DNA from: a virus
DNA length: 23,175 bases
IMG/VR virus record: IMGVR_UViG_3300022169_000033
Coordinates: 1-23,175 of that record
Direction: 5' to 3' (one strand)
Shown: positions 1 through 4,992 of the stretch, one piece after another
How the letters are laid out: every line of letters begins with the position of its first letter
Position numbering within the stretch: the first letter of the stretch is position 1
Notes under the pieces: generated by a model
The model's database searches: none
The model's input: the letters and a program-made list of their open reading frames with translations, nothing else
What the model was told of the DNA's origin: nothing
Position numbers and translations under genes: made by a program

Positions 1-11
1 GGAATTGAAGA

Positions 12-329
12 ATGCGTAGTAAGAATGCAAAAAGGTTAGTCGAGTTTAGGGGCGAGCATCCAAAGCTGGAGGATGGTAAATGCTACACGATTGCTGAGTA
101 TGTAAAAGTCTGCAACGAAATAAACCCTGAGACCCTGAAGTACAGCACCTTAAAAGGCAGGCTATACGGCACGCAATACTGTACGCCTGACCACCTAAAA
201 CCGATTTTTGCATTTGAAAAGAATCGGCTGGGTTATGACAAGGCAGCTAGGGAAAGGGTGGCAACGGCCAGCAGGCTAGAAAACAGTTGTGAACGGATGA
301 TGGATAAATGGTTGCGGGTAAAGCTGTGA
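12..329 (+). CDS. Hypothetical phage protein, 105 aa
   Basis: I do not recognise this protein. It is 105 residues, rich in Lys and Arg (net basic), with no membrane segment and no clear catalytic motif. The N-terminal half contains YTIAEYVKVCNEI followed by STLKGRLYG, which could be a small helix-turn-helix-like arrangement, but I cannot confirm this. It starts only 11 bases into the window, so its upstream context and ribosome binding site are mostly out of view. Its 3' end overlaps the NinB gene, so the two are probably co-transcribed and translationally coupled. Position suggests an early/middle DNA-metabolism or regulatory gene, but that is inference from neighbours only. Confidence 0.6.
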   Translation: MRSKNAKRLVEFRGEHPKLEDGKCYTIAEYVKVCNEINPETLKYSTLKGRLYGTQYCTPDHLKPIFAFEKNRLGYDKAARERVATASRLENSCERMMDKWLRVKL

Positions 330-784
330 GTCAGGGCGATCATGTAAAGGTAAGCAGCAAAGAAGAGTTAGAGAAAAGGCTGCCTCATATCATTAAGCGG
401 ATGCAAGACTGGGACTACAGTACGCCTTTGGCAGTCAAGCTAGACCCCTATGAAAACCCAAGAAGCCTAAGTCAGAACGCTATGTCGCACATTTGGTACA
501 GGGAAATAGCAAAGGAAATGGCAGACAAGGGCCACAAGATTGATCACGAAGACCCTGCCGAGGTTTGGAAATTATGGTTAAAGAAGCGGTTTCTTGGCAC
601 CGCTAGTTACTCTATAGGTAACCAGCAAATCCCTGAACAAGTAAAAAGCACCAGCAAACTCACTAAAGGCGAATTTGTACACTATCTTGATAACGTCTAT
701 CATTGGGCTACCAAGCAGGGCATTCGGTTATCAATACCCGCAGAAAGCGAGTATGCCGAACTACAAGCCCAGCAGGAGGCATAG
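308..784 (+). CDS. ninB: NinB-like recombination protein
   Basis: NinB (lambda Orf) family. In lambda, NinB is a recombination mediator that loads onto SSB-coated single-stranded DNA and substitutes for RecFOR functions. The support is the order of features: a short basic N-terminus, then RSLSQNAMSHIWYREIA (the family's typical R-S-x-x-Q-N-A block), a WKLWLKKRF block, the STSKLTKGEF block, and a C-terminal helix ending with IPAESEY. At 158 residues it matches the family length of roughly 140-160. The ATG at 308 overlaps the upstream gene by 22 bases. An in-frame GTG at 326 forms a GTGA overlap with the upstream stop and is an equally good start (152 aa). The stop at 782-784 shares its last base with the next start. 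NinG occurs 1.5 kb downstream, as expected for a nin-type region. Confidence 0.8.
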   Translation: MVAGKAVSQGDHVKVSSKEELEKRLPHIIKRMQDWDYSTPLAVKLDPYENPRSLSQNAMSHIWYREIAKEMADKGHKIDHEDPAEVWKLWLKKRFLGTASYSIGNQQIPEQVKSTSKLTKGEFVHYLDNVYHWATKQGIRLSIPAESEYAELQAQQEA

Positions 785-1962
785 TGAATAAGATCGATCC
801 ACGGGTACTAAAGGAATTTGCAACCACTGAGAGGCATCATCAAATACTAGATGCAGTGATTGAAACTGGGTCAGCCAACAAAGCAAGCAAAAAGATCGGA
901 AGCTCTAGGCGCAATATAGATAAAATGCTTCGCAGGTTAGAGGGGATAGCCGCCAGCAACGGGGTTGCTCCCCATAGGGATTTAATCCACCAGACCGCAG
1001 AAGGTTTCGAAGCAAAGAGAATATCTACCGCTTATAAGGAAGATGGCTCACAAGCCTTGCAGTGGGTTATCCAAGAAAGAGCTAAGGGTTTAAACAAGGA
1101 TCAGATTGTAGAGGCGATTGAGGGATTTGAGTGGAAGCCAGCCCCAAAGATAAAGGCTGCTAAAGGACACGACTCAGAACTTTTAACTTTATATACCCTT
1201 ACAGATTTTCACTTAGGGATGTACAGTTGGCACGCTGAGACTGGCGACGATTGGGATATGTCAATAGCCGAGCATGAGGCATTGTCTGCGATGACCCGCA
1301 TGGCCAATGGTTCACCTAATAGCGAGCTAGCGATACTTAACCTGCAAGGCGACTTCCTGCACTGGGACGGCCTTTTACCAGTTACCCCTATTTCAAAGCA
1401 CGTTCTTGATGCCGACACTAGATATGGAAAGCTAATCGAGATGGCTTTGTCTGTGACTATGCAATGCGTTGAAATACTGTTAACCAAGCATAAAGCTGTC
1501 AAACTAATAGTATGTGAGGGTAACCATGATGAAAGTGGCTCTGCGTGGCTTAGAAAGGCCGCTAAGGTTATCTATAAAAACAATCCACGGCTAGAGGTAG
1601 ACGATACCGAGTTCCCGTACTACGCGCACCTTCATGGCGAGATAATGTTGGGCTTCCATCACGGACACAAAAAGAAGATAGGCGCACTGCCTTCAGTGTT
1701 TAGTTCTGATGCTCGCTATAGATCAATGTGGGGGCAAGCCAAGTATTGTTACATTCACACTGGCCACTACCATCACCAAGAGCAAGTTACCGCTGAGACA
1801 TCGGGAGCGATTGTAGAGAGACACCCGACATTGGCTGGTGCTGATGCCTATGCAGCTAGGGGTGGCTATGTAAGCTGGAGGGCAGCACACGCGATTACCT
1901 ATCATATTCGCACTGGTGAGCATTCACGAAAGACTGTTGTGCCGAGCTTAAAGGATGAGTAA
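784..1962 (+). CDS. HTH + calcineurin-like metallophosphoesterase
   Basis: A 392-residue protein with two parts. Residues ~1-60 look like a DNA-binding helix-turn-helix: ILDAVIETGSANKASKKIG followed by SRRNIDKMLRRLE resembles the insertion-type HTH of phage regulators and small terminases. Residues ~135-350 carry the full calcineurin-like metallophosphoesterase motif set: D141-x-H143 (TDFHLG), G189-D190, G246-N247-H248-D249, H292/H293, and G327-H328-x-H330. These bind two metal ions and hydrolyse phosphoesters in proteins, nucleotides or nucleic acids. I start it at GTG 784 because AGGAGG at 774-779 sits four bases upstream and the GTG overlaps the NinB stop by one base; a longer in-frame ATG at 703 lies inside ninB and has no such site. 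Lambda also has a metallophosphatase (NinI) in its nin region, but this protein is much longer and has the HTH. The substrate is unknown. Confidence 0.8.
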   Translation: MNKIDPRVLKEFATTERHHQILDAVIETGSANKASKKIGSSRRNIDKMLRRLEGIAASNGVAPHRDLIHQTAEGFEAKRISTAYKEDGSQALQWVIQERAKGLNKDQIVEAIEGFEWKPAPKIKAAKGHDSELLTLYTLTDFHLGMYSWHAETGDDWDMSIAEHEALSAMTRMANGSPNSELAILNLQGDFLHWDGLLPVTPISKHVLDADTRYGKLIEMALSVTMQCVEILLTKHKAVKLIVCEGNHDESGSAWLRKAAKVIYKNNPRLEVDDTEFPYYAHLHGEIMLGFHHGHKKKIGALPSVFSSDARYRSMWGQAKYCYIHTGHYHHQEQVTAETSGAIVERHPTLAGADAYAARGGYVSWRAAHAITYHIRTGEHSRKTVVPSLKDE

Positions 1963-2134
1963 TGTTATTAACTTTCCGTCAAATGGAATTATTGCTACTA
2001 AATGCTTTTGTGAGTGTGGTAATAGTCTTGAGTATTGGGTTGGCGACGATGGCAATGCTTACGGTATTTGCTCTCATTGCAACATTGGTATGCCTACAGA
2101 AATTGAAGTTGTTGAAAAAGGGGATGAAGAATGA
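1955..2134 (+). CDS. Small zinc-ribbon protein, 59 aa
   Basis: ATG at 1955 through TGA at 2132-2134 encodes 59 residues. It overlaps the metallophosphoesterase stop by 8 bases and the next gene by 4 bases (ATGA), the tight coupling typical of this region. The protein has a CxCxCG knuckle (C17, C19, C21, G22) and a second CxxC knuckle (C39, C42) separated by about 17 residues, a treble-clef or zinc-ribbon spacing that should bind one zinc ion. The tail is acidic. A possible Shine-Dalgarno, AAAGG, lies just upstream at 1950-1954, unusually close to the start. Small zinc ribbons in phages often contact RNA polymerase, DNA or RNA, but the target cannot be told here. A competing reading frame from 1962 is discussed among the rejected items. 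Confidence 0.68.
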   Translation: MSNVINFPSNGIIATKCFCECGNSLEYWVGDDGNAYGICSHCNIGMPTEIEVVEKGDEE

Positions 2135-2346
2135 GCGCACTAGACAATCAGGTCGGTGGAGACCACTACAAAAACAAAGCGATACAGCCTATAGAGTACA
2201 TAATGGCTAATGAGATGGATTTTTGTGAGGGTAATATTGTGAAGTACATCACGCGCTGGAAGGATAAAGGCGGGGTAGAGTCTCTTAGAAAAATTAAGCA
2301 CTACGTTGATTTCTTGATCGAGCGAGAGATTAATGGCAAAGCGTAA
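2131..2346 (+). CDS. DUF3310 protein, 71 aa
   Basis: This 71-residue protein matches the DUF3310 family, found widely in phages and sometimes annotated as a nucleotide kinase although activity is not established. Recognisable blocks are QVGGDHYKN near the N-terminus, AIQPIEYIMANEMDFCEGN, IVKYITRWKDKGG, and a C-terminal helix ending in a hydrophobic/acidic segment (HYVDFLIERE). The length is normal for the stand-alone domain. The start ATG overlaps the zinc-ribbon stop (ATGA), and the 3' end overlaps ninG by 14 bases, so it sits in the middle of a translationally coupled nin-like operon. Family assignment is confident; function is not. Confidence 0.85.
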   Translation: MSALDNQVGGDHYKNKAIQPIEYIMANEMDFCEGNIVKYITRWKDKGGVESLRKIKHYVDFLIEREINGKA

Positions 2347-2764
2347 AAAGACTACGGTCGCCCAAGAAGTAGACAAGGCAGCCAAGCTCTTACAAAGGCT
2401 TGTAAGGCTAAAGGCAAGTGATGACAACGGATACTGCCAGTGCGTTACCTGCGGCAAGATAGACCATTACAAGGCCATGCAGGGCGGTCACTTTATCCCT
2501 AGAGGCCGAACCGTATTTAAGCTATTCGAGGAAAACATCCATCCCCAATGCCCTAGTTGTAACCTGTGGGGCATGAAGCAGGCGCACTATGTCCTACGTT
2601 ACAGGCAGTGGATGGCTGATACCTACGGGGAGCGAAGGGTAAAGGCTATGGAACGTCTGGCTTGGAGGGCATCCCCTAAGCTCGACAGAGAAGAAGTTAT
2701 CCAGTTTGCGCGTCAACTAAAAGAGCAGATCAAGGATCAGGAATGGCGTATCGGAGAGAGTTAG
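2333..2764 (+). CDS. ninG: NinG/Rap-like recombination protein
   Basis: NinG (lambda Rap) family: in lambda this is a structure-specific endonuclease that cuts recombination branch points such as D-loops and Holliday junctions. The protein is 143 residues, with a basic N-terminus (AKRKKTT), a helical stretch, then the metal-binding core: C35, C37 and C40 (CQCVTCGK), the GGHFIPRG block, and N-x-H-P-Q-C-P-S-C-N with H70, C73 and C76. This HNH-like zinc arrangement is diagnostic. The C-terminal third is a charged helix. Lambda Rap is longer (about 200 residues), so this is a compact version. It is the last gene of the coupled run; an AT-rich intergenic region follows immediately. Confidence 0.88.
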   Translation: MAKRKKTTVAQEVDKAAKLLQRLVRLKASDDNGYCQCVTCGKIDHYKAMQGGHFIPRGRTVFKLFEENIHPQCPSCNLWGMKQAHYVLRYRQWMADTYGERRVKAMERLAWRASPKLDREEVIQFARQLKEQIKDQEWRIGES

Positions 2765-2922
2765 CGCAGTAAAGTGTCTATCTTTTGCGTTTATATGTAC
2801 ATAATTTTGCTATATGCATAAAAAGTTATAAAAAATATATCTTTATAACAATAAAATATTATCAATTATGTTTATAATCCCTTAATATTTAATCTCAATC
2901 AATTAAACAAGGTAATAAACAA
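2765..2922 (+). promoter_or_regulatory. AT-rich intergenic region with promoter-like -10
   Basis: This 158-base gap between ninG and the small-gene cassette is far richer in A+T than its surroundings, with long A/T runs. It contains a perfect -10 hexamer TATAAT at 2873-2878, about 45 bases before the next start codon. I see no good -35 at 16-18 bases, only weak candidates. A second weak pair is TTGCGT at 2785-2790 with TGCTATATG at 2808-2816. It most likely carries the promoter for the 2923-4268 genes; it contains no gene of its own that I can support. Confidence 0.4.
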
Positions 2923-3192
2923 ATGTCTAATTTTACTCAGTTAAAGAAAATTCTTGAGATAGATGATACTTCTGATAAGGCCGTTGAAAGTTATGGCAAT
3001 TTTGTTAAGTATATGAATAATTTAAGAGAAGGGATTAAGCAGCAAAGCAGCTTTATGGGTAGAAGCCCTACGCAATTAAGATCTAGCTTTGCCGAAGGAT
3101 CAAGAGCTATTCCGTTTTTTCATAAGGCTATCTGCGACAAGTTTGGCAGTGACGCAATGATAAAAGCGATAAACGCTCATCCATTCCATTAA
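2923..3192 (+). CDS. Hypothetical protein, 89 aa
   Basis: First gene after the AT-rich region. I do not recognise it. The 89 residues begin with a probable helix (FTQLKKILEIDD) and include a mid-section NLREGIKQQSSFMGRSPTQL and a C-terminal SDAMIKAINAHPF. There is no signal peptide, membrane segment, cysteine cluster or obvious catalytic motif. The SD is weak (AAGGTAATAAACAA before the ATG). A GC-rich hairpin follows eight bases after the stop codon, so expression of this gene may be partly separated from those downstream. Its own leader and leading position make it a candidate regulator, but that is inference. Confidence 0.6.
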   Translation: MSNFTQLKKILEIDDTSDKAVESYGNFVKYMNNLREGIKQQSSFMGRSPTQLRSSFAEGSRAIPFFHKAICDKFGSDAMIKAINAHPFH

Positions 3193-3199
3193 TCTAACC

Positions 3200-3215
3200 G
3201 CCCCCTACGGGGGGC
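3200..3215 (+). terminator. GC-rich hairpin with UACG tetraloop (terminator-like)
   Basis: GCCCCC (3200-3205) pairs perfectly with GGGGGC (3210-3215) around the loop TACG. This gives a C(UACG)G tetraloop of the exceptionally stable UNCG class. It lies just after the stop of the 89-aa gene and before the SD of the next. There is no T tract (CATCAAAAACC follows), so it is not a classical intrinsic terminator. It may stabilise the upstream mRNA 3' end, block decay, or attenuate transcription. Confidence 0.55.
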
Positions 3216-3237
3216 ATCAAAAACCAAGGGGAATAAT

Positions 3238-3444
3238 ATGAAAATTAAAGTCGAATGCACACTTGAGGTTGATCCAAAAGTAATTAAGCAATTAATGCAG
3301 GAAAGGTTATTGGCTGATAGTGACGAGACTATACAGTATTTCGTTAGGTCGCACGTCATATCTGCTGGCGTAGGAGTTTTATGTGATGCTCTTTACGATG
3401 CTAATCTTCCAGATGCTATAGATGTAATCAAAACAAATATATAA
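3238..3444 (+). CDS. Hypothetical protein, 68 aa
   Basis: An unrecognised 68-residue protein with a strong ribosome binding site (AAGGGG at 3227-3232, six bases before the ATG). It starts with a beta-like strand (KIKVECTLEV) followed by a helix DPKVIKQLMQERLL and an acidic segment, then a mildly hydrophobic C-terminal half containing VISAGVGVLCDALYDA. No transmembrane prediction would be strong. It is the second gene of the small-gene cassette, and the next gene has its own AAGGAG site ten bases after this stop. No function can be assigned. Confidence 0.6.
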   Translation: MKIKVECTLEVDPKVIKQLMQERLLADSDETIQYFVRSHVISAGVGVLCDALYDANLPDAIDVIKTNI

Positions 3445-3454
3445 GGAGAATAAT

Positions 3455-3622
3455 ATGAAAATCAACGAATGCTGTTTAAATGATATCAAGAAGCGCGAGC
3501 AAAAAGCGCAGGATATATCTGAGGCCAGAATCTTCTTTGTGGCTGGCATGGCGCTTCTGCTCTTGCTGGGTGTTGTTGGCAATATGGAATACTATGACTG
3601 CGTTAATCTGGGGGTGTGCTAA
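3455..3622 (+). CDS. Small single-pass membrane protein, 55 aa
   Basis: ATG 3455 to TAA 3620-3622 encodes 55 residues, preceded by an excellent SD (AAGGAG at 3443-3448). The first 24 residues are charged (KKREQKAQD), residues ~26-43 form one hydrophobic segment (FFVAGMALLLLLGVVG), and the short C-terminal tail has two cysteines (C49, C55). The stop overlaps the next ATG (TAATG). The topology would place the N-terminus in the cytoplasm and a short tail in the periplasm. Holin accessory, antiholin, superinfection exclusion or host-envelope roles are all possible; the sequence does not decide. I am confident it is a gene because of the SD, the coupling and its full use of the gap. Confidence 0.68.
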   Translation: MKINECCLNDIKKREQKAQDISEARIFFVAGMALLLLLGVVGNMEYYDCVNLGVC

Positions 3623-4077
3623 TGTCTTACAAGGTATTGAATGACGCTGTTGGCCTTATCCGAGACGAAACCCCAATGTGGGAGGGTAGTTATCAGGAAC
3701 TGCCAGACAAAACCAAAGACGGCCTTATAGCTCTCTGGCTAATCACTCACCAGACTTGGATGGATGACGTATTTCCTCACACAGTTAGCGACAAGCCCTT
3801 ACTGGCCCTAGAGGCTATCTACAGCGAGGACGCTACCTCTAGAATGGCTGCCGCTATGTTCCGCGATGCTGCTGACAGGAACGCTAAAGATGTTGATAAT
3901 GATGCCTACTTGTCGGAGGCTCTGGACGATTTTGAGGACATACTGGATACGCCTGACTTCCTTGAAGAAATTAGACATCAGTTATATATGTATCTTGAGC
4001 CAAGCATGGAAGAGCTTGTAATGGACTCTTATCAGGATTTAATTTATTTAGATAGACTCGTAATGGGGAGCCACTAA
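3622..4077 (+). CDS. Hypothetical acidic protein, 151 aa
   Basis: A strongly acidic 151-residue protein of unknown function. The start is ATG 3622, which overlaps the upstream TAA (TAATG); an in-frame GTG six bases earlier is less likely. The N-terminal part (NDAVGLIRDETPMWEG) leads into a tryptophan-rich LIALWLITHQTWMDD helix; the central and C-terminal parts are dense in Asp/Glu (EALDDFEDILDTPDF, EPSMEELVMDSYQD). No signal peptide or membrane segment is present. Overall acidity and the all-helical look are compatible with a protein that mimics DNA or binds basic partners, but this is only a compositional remark. The stop overlaps the next ATG, coupling it to the 63-aa membrane protein. Confidence 0.65.
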   Translation: MSYKVLNDAVGLIRDETPMWEGSYQELPDKTKDGLIALWLITHQTWMDDVFPHTVSDKPLLALEAIYSEDATSRMAAAMFRDAADRNAKDVDNDAYLSEALDDFEDILDTPDFLEEIRHQLYMYLEPSMEELVMDSYQDLIYLDRLVMGSH

Positions 4078-4268
4078 TGGACGTTAAAACGCTAATTAGA
4101 GACGCTAACAACCACGCTGACAAAGCTATCAGGCGATCAAAGGCTGAGGTTATGGCCAGAAGGTTCAGGGAGTGGCTAGAGGAACCGCTTGTAGTTTACA
4201 GGCTACATCTATTTACCATGACCGCTTTGTTGACCGCTTTTGTTGTTTATGAGGTTATAATTTACTAG
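4077..4268 (+). CDS. Small C-terminally anchored membrane protein, 63 aa
   Basis: 63 residues, starting in a TAATG overlap with the preceding stop. Residues 1-44 are charged and helical (DVKTLIRDANNHADKAIRR, VMARRFREWLEE), and residues ~44-62 form one hydrophobic segment (HLFTMTALLTAFVVYEVIIY) that ends at the C-terminus, giving a tail-anchored topology. Unknown function. Its 3' end contains a promoter-like pair, TTGACC and TATAAT, that fires into the following non-coding region. Together with the 55-aa protein it makes two small membrane proteins in this cassette. Neither has the features needed to call a holin. Confidence 0.6.
   Translation: MDVKTLIRDANNHADKAIRRSKAEVMARRFREWLEEPLVVYRLHLFTMTALLTAFVVYEVIIY
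4230..4261 (+). promoter_or_regulatory. Strong promoter-like element upstream of leader RNA
   Basis: TTGACC at 4230-4235 (five of six to the sigma-70 -35 consensus) and a perfect TATAAT at 4256-4261, separated by 20 bases. The spacing is long compared with the usual 17 but the hexamers are the best pair in this region. The predicted start would be near 4268, exactly where the coding sequence ends and the structured RNA begins. It would drive the roughly 200-nt RNA and, if its terminator is overcome, the late genes. Confidence 0.5.
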
Positions 4269-4467
4269 CCGAGGGTTTCATATTCCCTTCCGATCAGTGT
4301 GATCTACTGTGGCGGTACAGATCAGGCCAAGGTCTCCTTAACCTTTTGACCCAGATTAGTCCACTGGGGAGCTGAAACGGACTACTATTTCCAAGACTCG
4401 TTAAAAGTCGTTGCGAGTCTTACCCCACCCCCTCAGACCGATTTGTACTTGGCTGGGGGGTTTTTTT
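4268..4467 (+). ncRNA. Structured late-leader RNA candidate (lambda 6S RNA-like position)
   Basis: About 200 bases without a supportable gene, packed with inverted repeats: GAGGG 4271-4275 with CCCTT 4285-4289; GATCA 4292-4296 with TGATC 4300-4304; AAGGT 4329-4333 with ACCTT 4341-4345; TAGTCC 4357-4362 with GGACTA 4379-4384; AAGACTCG 4393-4400 with CGAGTCTT 4414-4421; and the terminal terminator hairpin. An alternative pairing, TGATCT 4300-4305 with AGATCA 4319-4324, competes with the second hairpin. A promoter ends seven bases before and an intrinsic terminator closes it. Position between nin-type genes and terminase, plus length, match lambda pR'-6S RNA-tR'. It is not a tRNA. The start point and function are inferred. 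Confidence 0.5.
4429..4467 (+). terminator. Strong intrinsic terminator of the leader RNA
   Basis: CCCCTCAG (4429-4436), a bulged A (4437) and CC (4438-4439) pair with GGCTGGGGGG (4451-4460) around an 11-base loop, giving a ten-pair GC-rich stem (one G-U). It is followed directly by seven T residues (4461-4467). This is a textbook Rho-independent terminator and the strongest in the window. It separates the nin-like/small-gene region from the packaging and structural genes, so read-through control here would set late expression. Confidence 0.88.
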
Positions 4468-4504
4468 GTTTCATAGATTAAACAATGTATATTGCAGTGT
4501 GCAT

Positions 4505-4540
4505 TTTGCATACCATTATTGATATGAATGGTATCGCAAA
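4505..4540. repeat. Long inverted repeat (operator or hairpin)
   Basis: TTTGCATACCATT (4505-4517) and AATGGTATCGCAAA (4527-4540) are reverse complements over 13 positions with a single unpaired C at 4535, around a nine-base AT-rich centre. No T tract follows on either strand, so a terminator is unlikely. The two-fold symmetry, AT-rich centre and location just upstream of promoter-like hexamers suit a binding site for a dimeric regulator. The surrounding 4468-4546 stretch contains no gene. Confidence 0.6.
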
Positions 4541-4546
4541 CAAGCA

Positions 4547-4576
4547 TTTCAAATCATAACTGATCGTCTATACAAT
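4547..4576 (+). promoter_or_regulatory. Promoter-like element upstream of 22-aa peptide
   Basis: TTTCAA at 4547-4552 and TACAAT at 4571-4576 (five of six to TATAAT), 18 bases apart, about 30 bases before the GTG of the small peptide gene. It starts seven bases after the 4505-4540 palindrome, so a protein bound there could control it. The -10 overlaps the 10-mer ACAATGCCGC, which recurs in the next promoter-like unit at 4702-4711. Confidence 0.35.
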
Positions 4577-4608
4577 GCCGCCTTAACTTACCAACAAGGG
4601 GGCAAACA

Positions 4609-4677
4609 GTGATAATTTACATGATAGTATTTGTAATTCTCTCGCTTGGCGCAGTCGCTGCCGACGATCTTAGCTAG
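4609..4677 (+). CDS. Tiny hydrophobic peptide, 22 aa
   Basis: GTG 4609 to TAG 4675-4677 encodes 22 residues. A strong SD (AAGGGGG, 4596-4602) lies six bases before the GTG, and a promoter-like pair lies upstream. Residues ~2-14 (IIYMIVFVILSLG) are almost entirely hydrophobic, followed by AVAADDLS, which resembles the end of a signal peptide or a membrane peptide with an acidic tail. Size and composition recall small toxic membrane peptides (Ibs type) or leader peptides, but I see no antisense RNA. It lies alone in the 470-base control region between 4269 and 4737. The existence of the gene rests on the SD and peptide character only. Confidence 0.42.
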   Translation: MIIYMIVFVILSLGAVAADDLS

Positions 4678-4706
4678 TTTACATTTTCGTAAAAACCATG
4701 CACAAT
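4678..4706 (+). promoter_or_regulatory. Promoter-like element for the packaging operon
   Basis: TTTACA at 4678-4683 (five of six to TTGACA), 17 bases of spacing, then CACAAT at 4701-4706 (four of six). The -10 overlaps the second copy of ACAATGCCGC (4702-4711), and the start codon of the next gene is 32 bases after the hexamer, with AGGGG in between. This would provide a terminator-independent entry into the packaging genes. Strength is uncertain because the -10 is imperfect. Confidence 0.38.
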
Positions 4707-4737
4707 GCCGCTAGTTCACTGACATTAGGGGTGTCAA

Positions 4738-4992
4738 ATGGATAGCTTAAACCTAACTAAATCACTTGAAGATTGCTTTGATTGGGAATTAAATGACGAG
4801 ATAATCCGCTTCGATGCGATTATTGAATCGTTGATGACTACCGATGTCCAAAGGCATAAGATACGAGAAGAGCTTATTGATTGGCAGGATGGCGTTGCTA
4901 ACATGGTCGATGAGCTTTCGGAGCTTGAGCCTTACGAAGGGTTTAAGGAGTTTGCAGCAATGGCAGAAGAGATATTCGGGACTGAGCAATGA
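4738..4992 (+). CDS. Hypothetical acidic protein upstream of terminase, 84 aa
   Basis: 84 residues, strongly acidic and probably all-helical (DWELNDEIIRFDAIIESL, IREELIDWQDGVANMVDELSELEP). I do not recognise a family. An SD (AGGGG at 4727-4731) lies six bases before the ATG. The 3' end overlaps the small-terminase start by four bases (ATGA), so it is translationally coupled to packaging. The gene immediately before terminase in many phages is a small unknown or an endonuclease; no nuclease motif is visible here. An accessory packaging role is possible by position alone. Confidence 0.62.
   Translation: MDSLNLTKSLEDCFDWELNDEIIRFDAIIESLMTTDVQRHKIREELIDWQDGVANMVDELSELEPYEGFKEFAAMAEEIFGTEQ

Noticed and set aside
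1962-2210. 82-residue hydrophobic reading frame that could be a two-segment membrane protein
   Set aside because: It overlaps both the cysteine-rich 59-aa frame and the DUF3310 gene out of frame and has no clear ribosome binding site of its own. The zinc-ribbon frame has better coupling and a recognisable motif pattern.
4268-4467. Possible tRNA or tmRNA in the structured region
   Set aside because: No T-loop (GTTCRA) sequence, no CCA-ready acceptor stem and no cloverleaf could be built; the hairpins and terminator fit a leader RNA instead.
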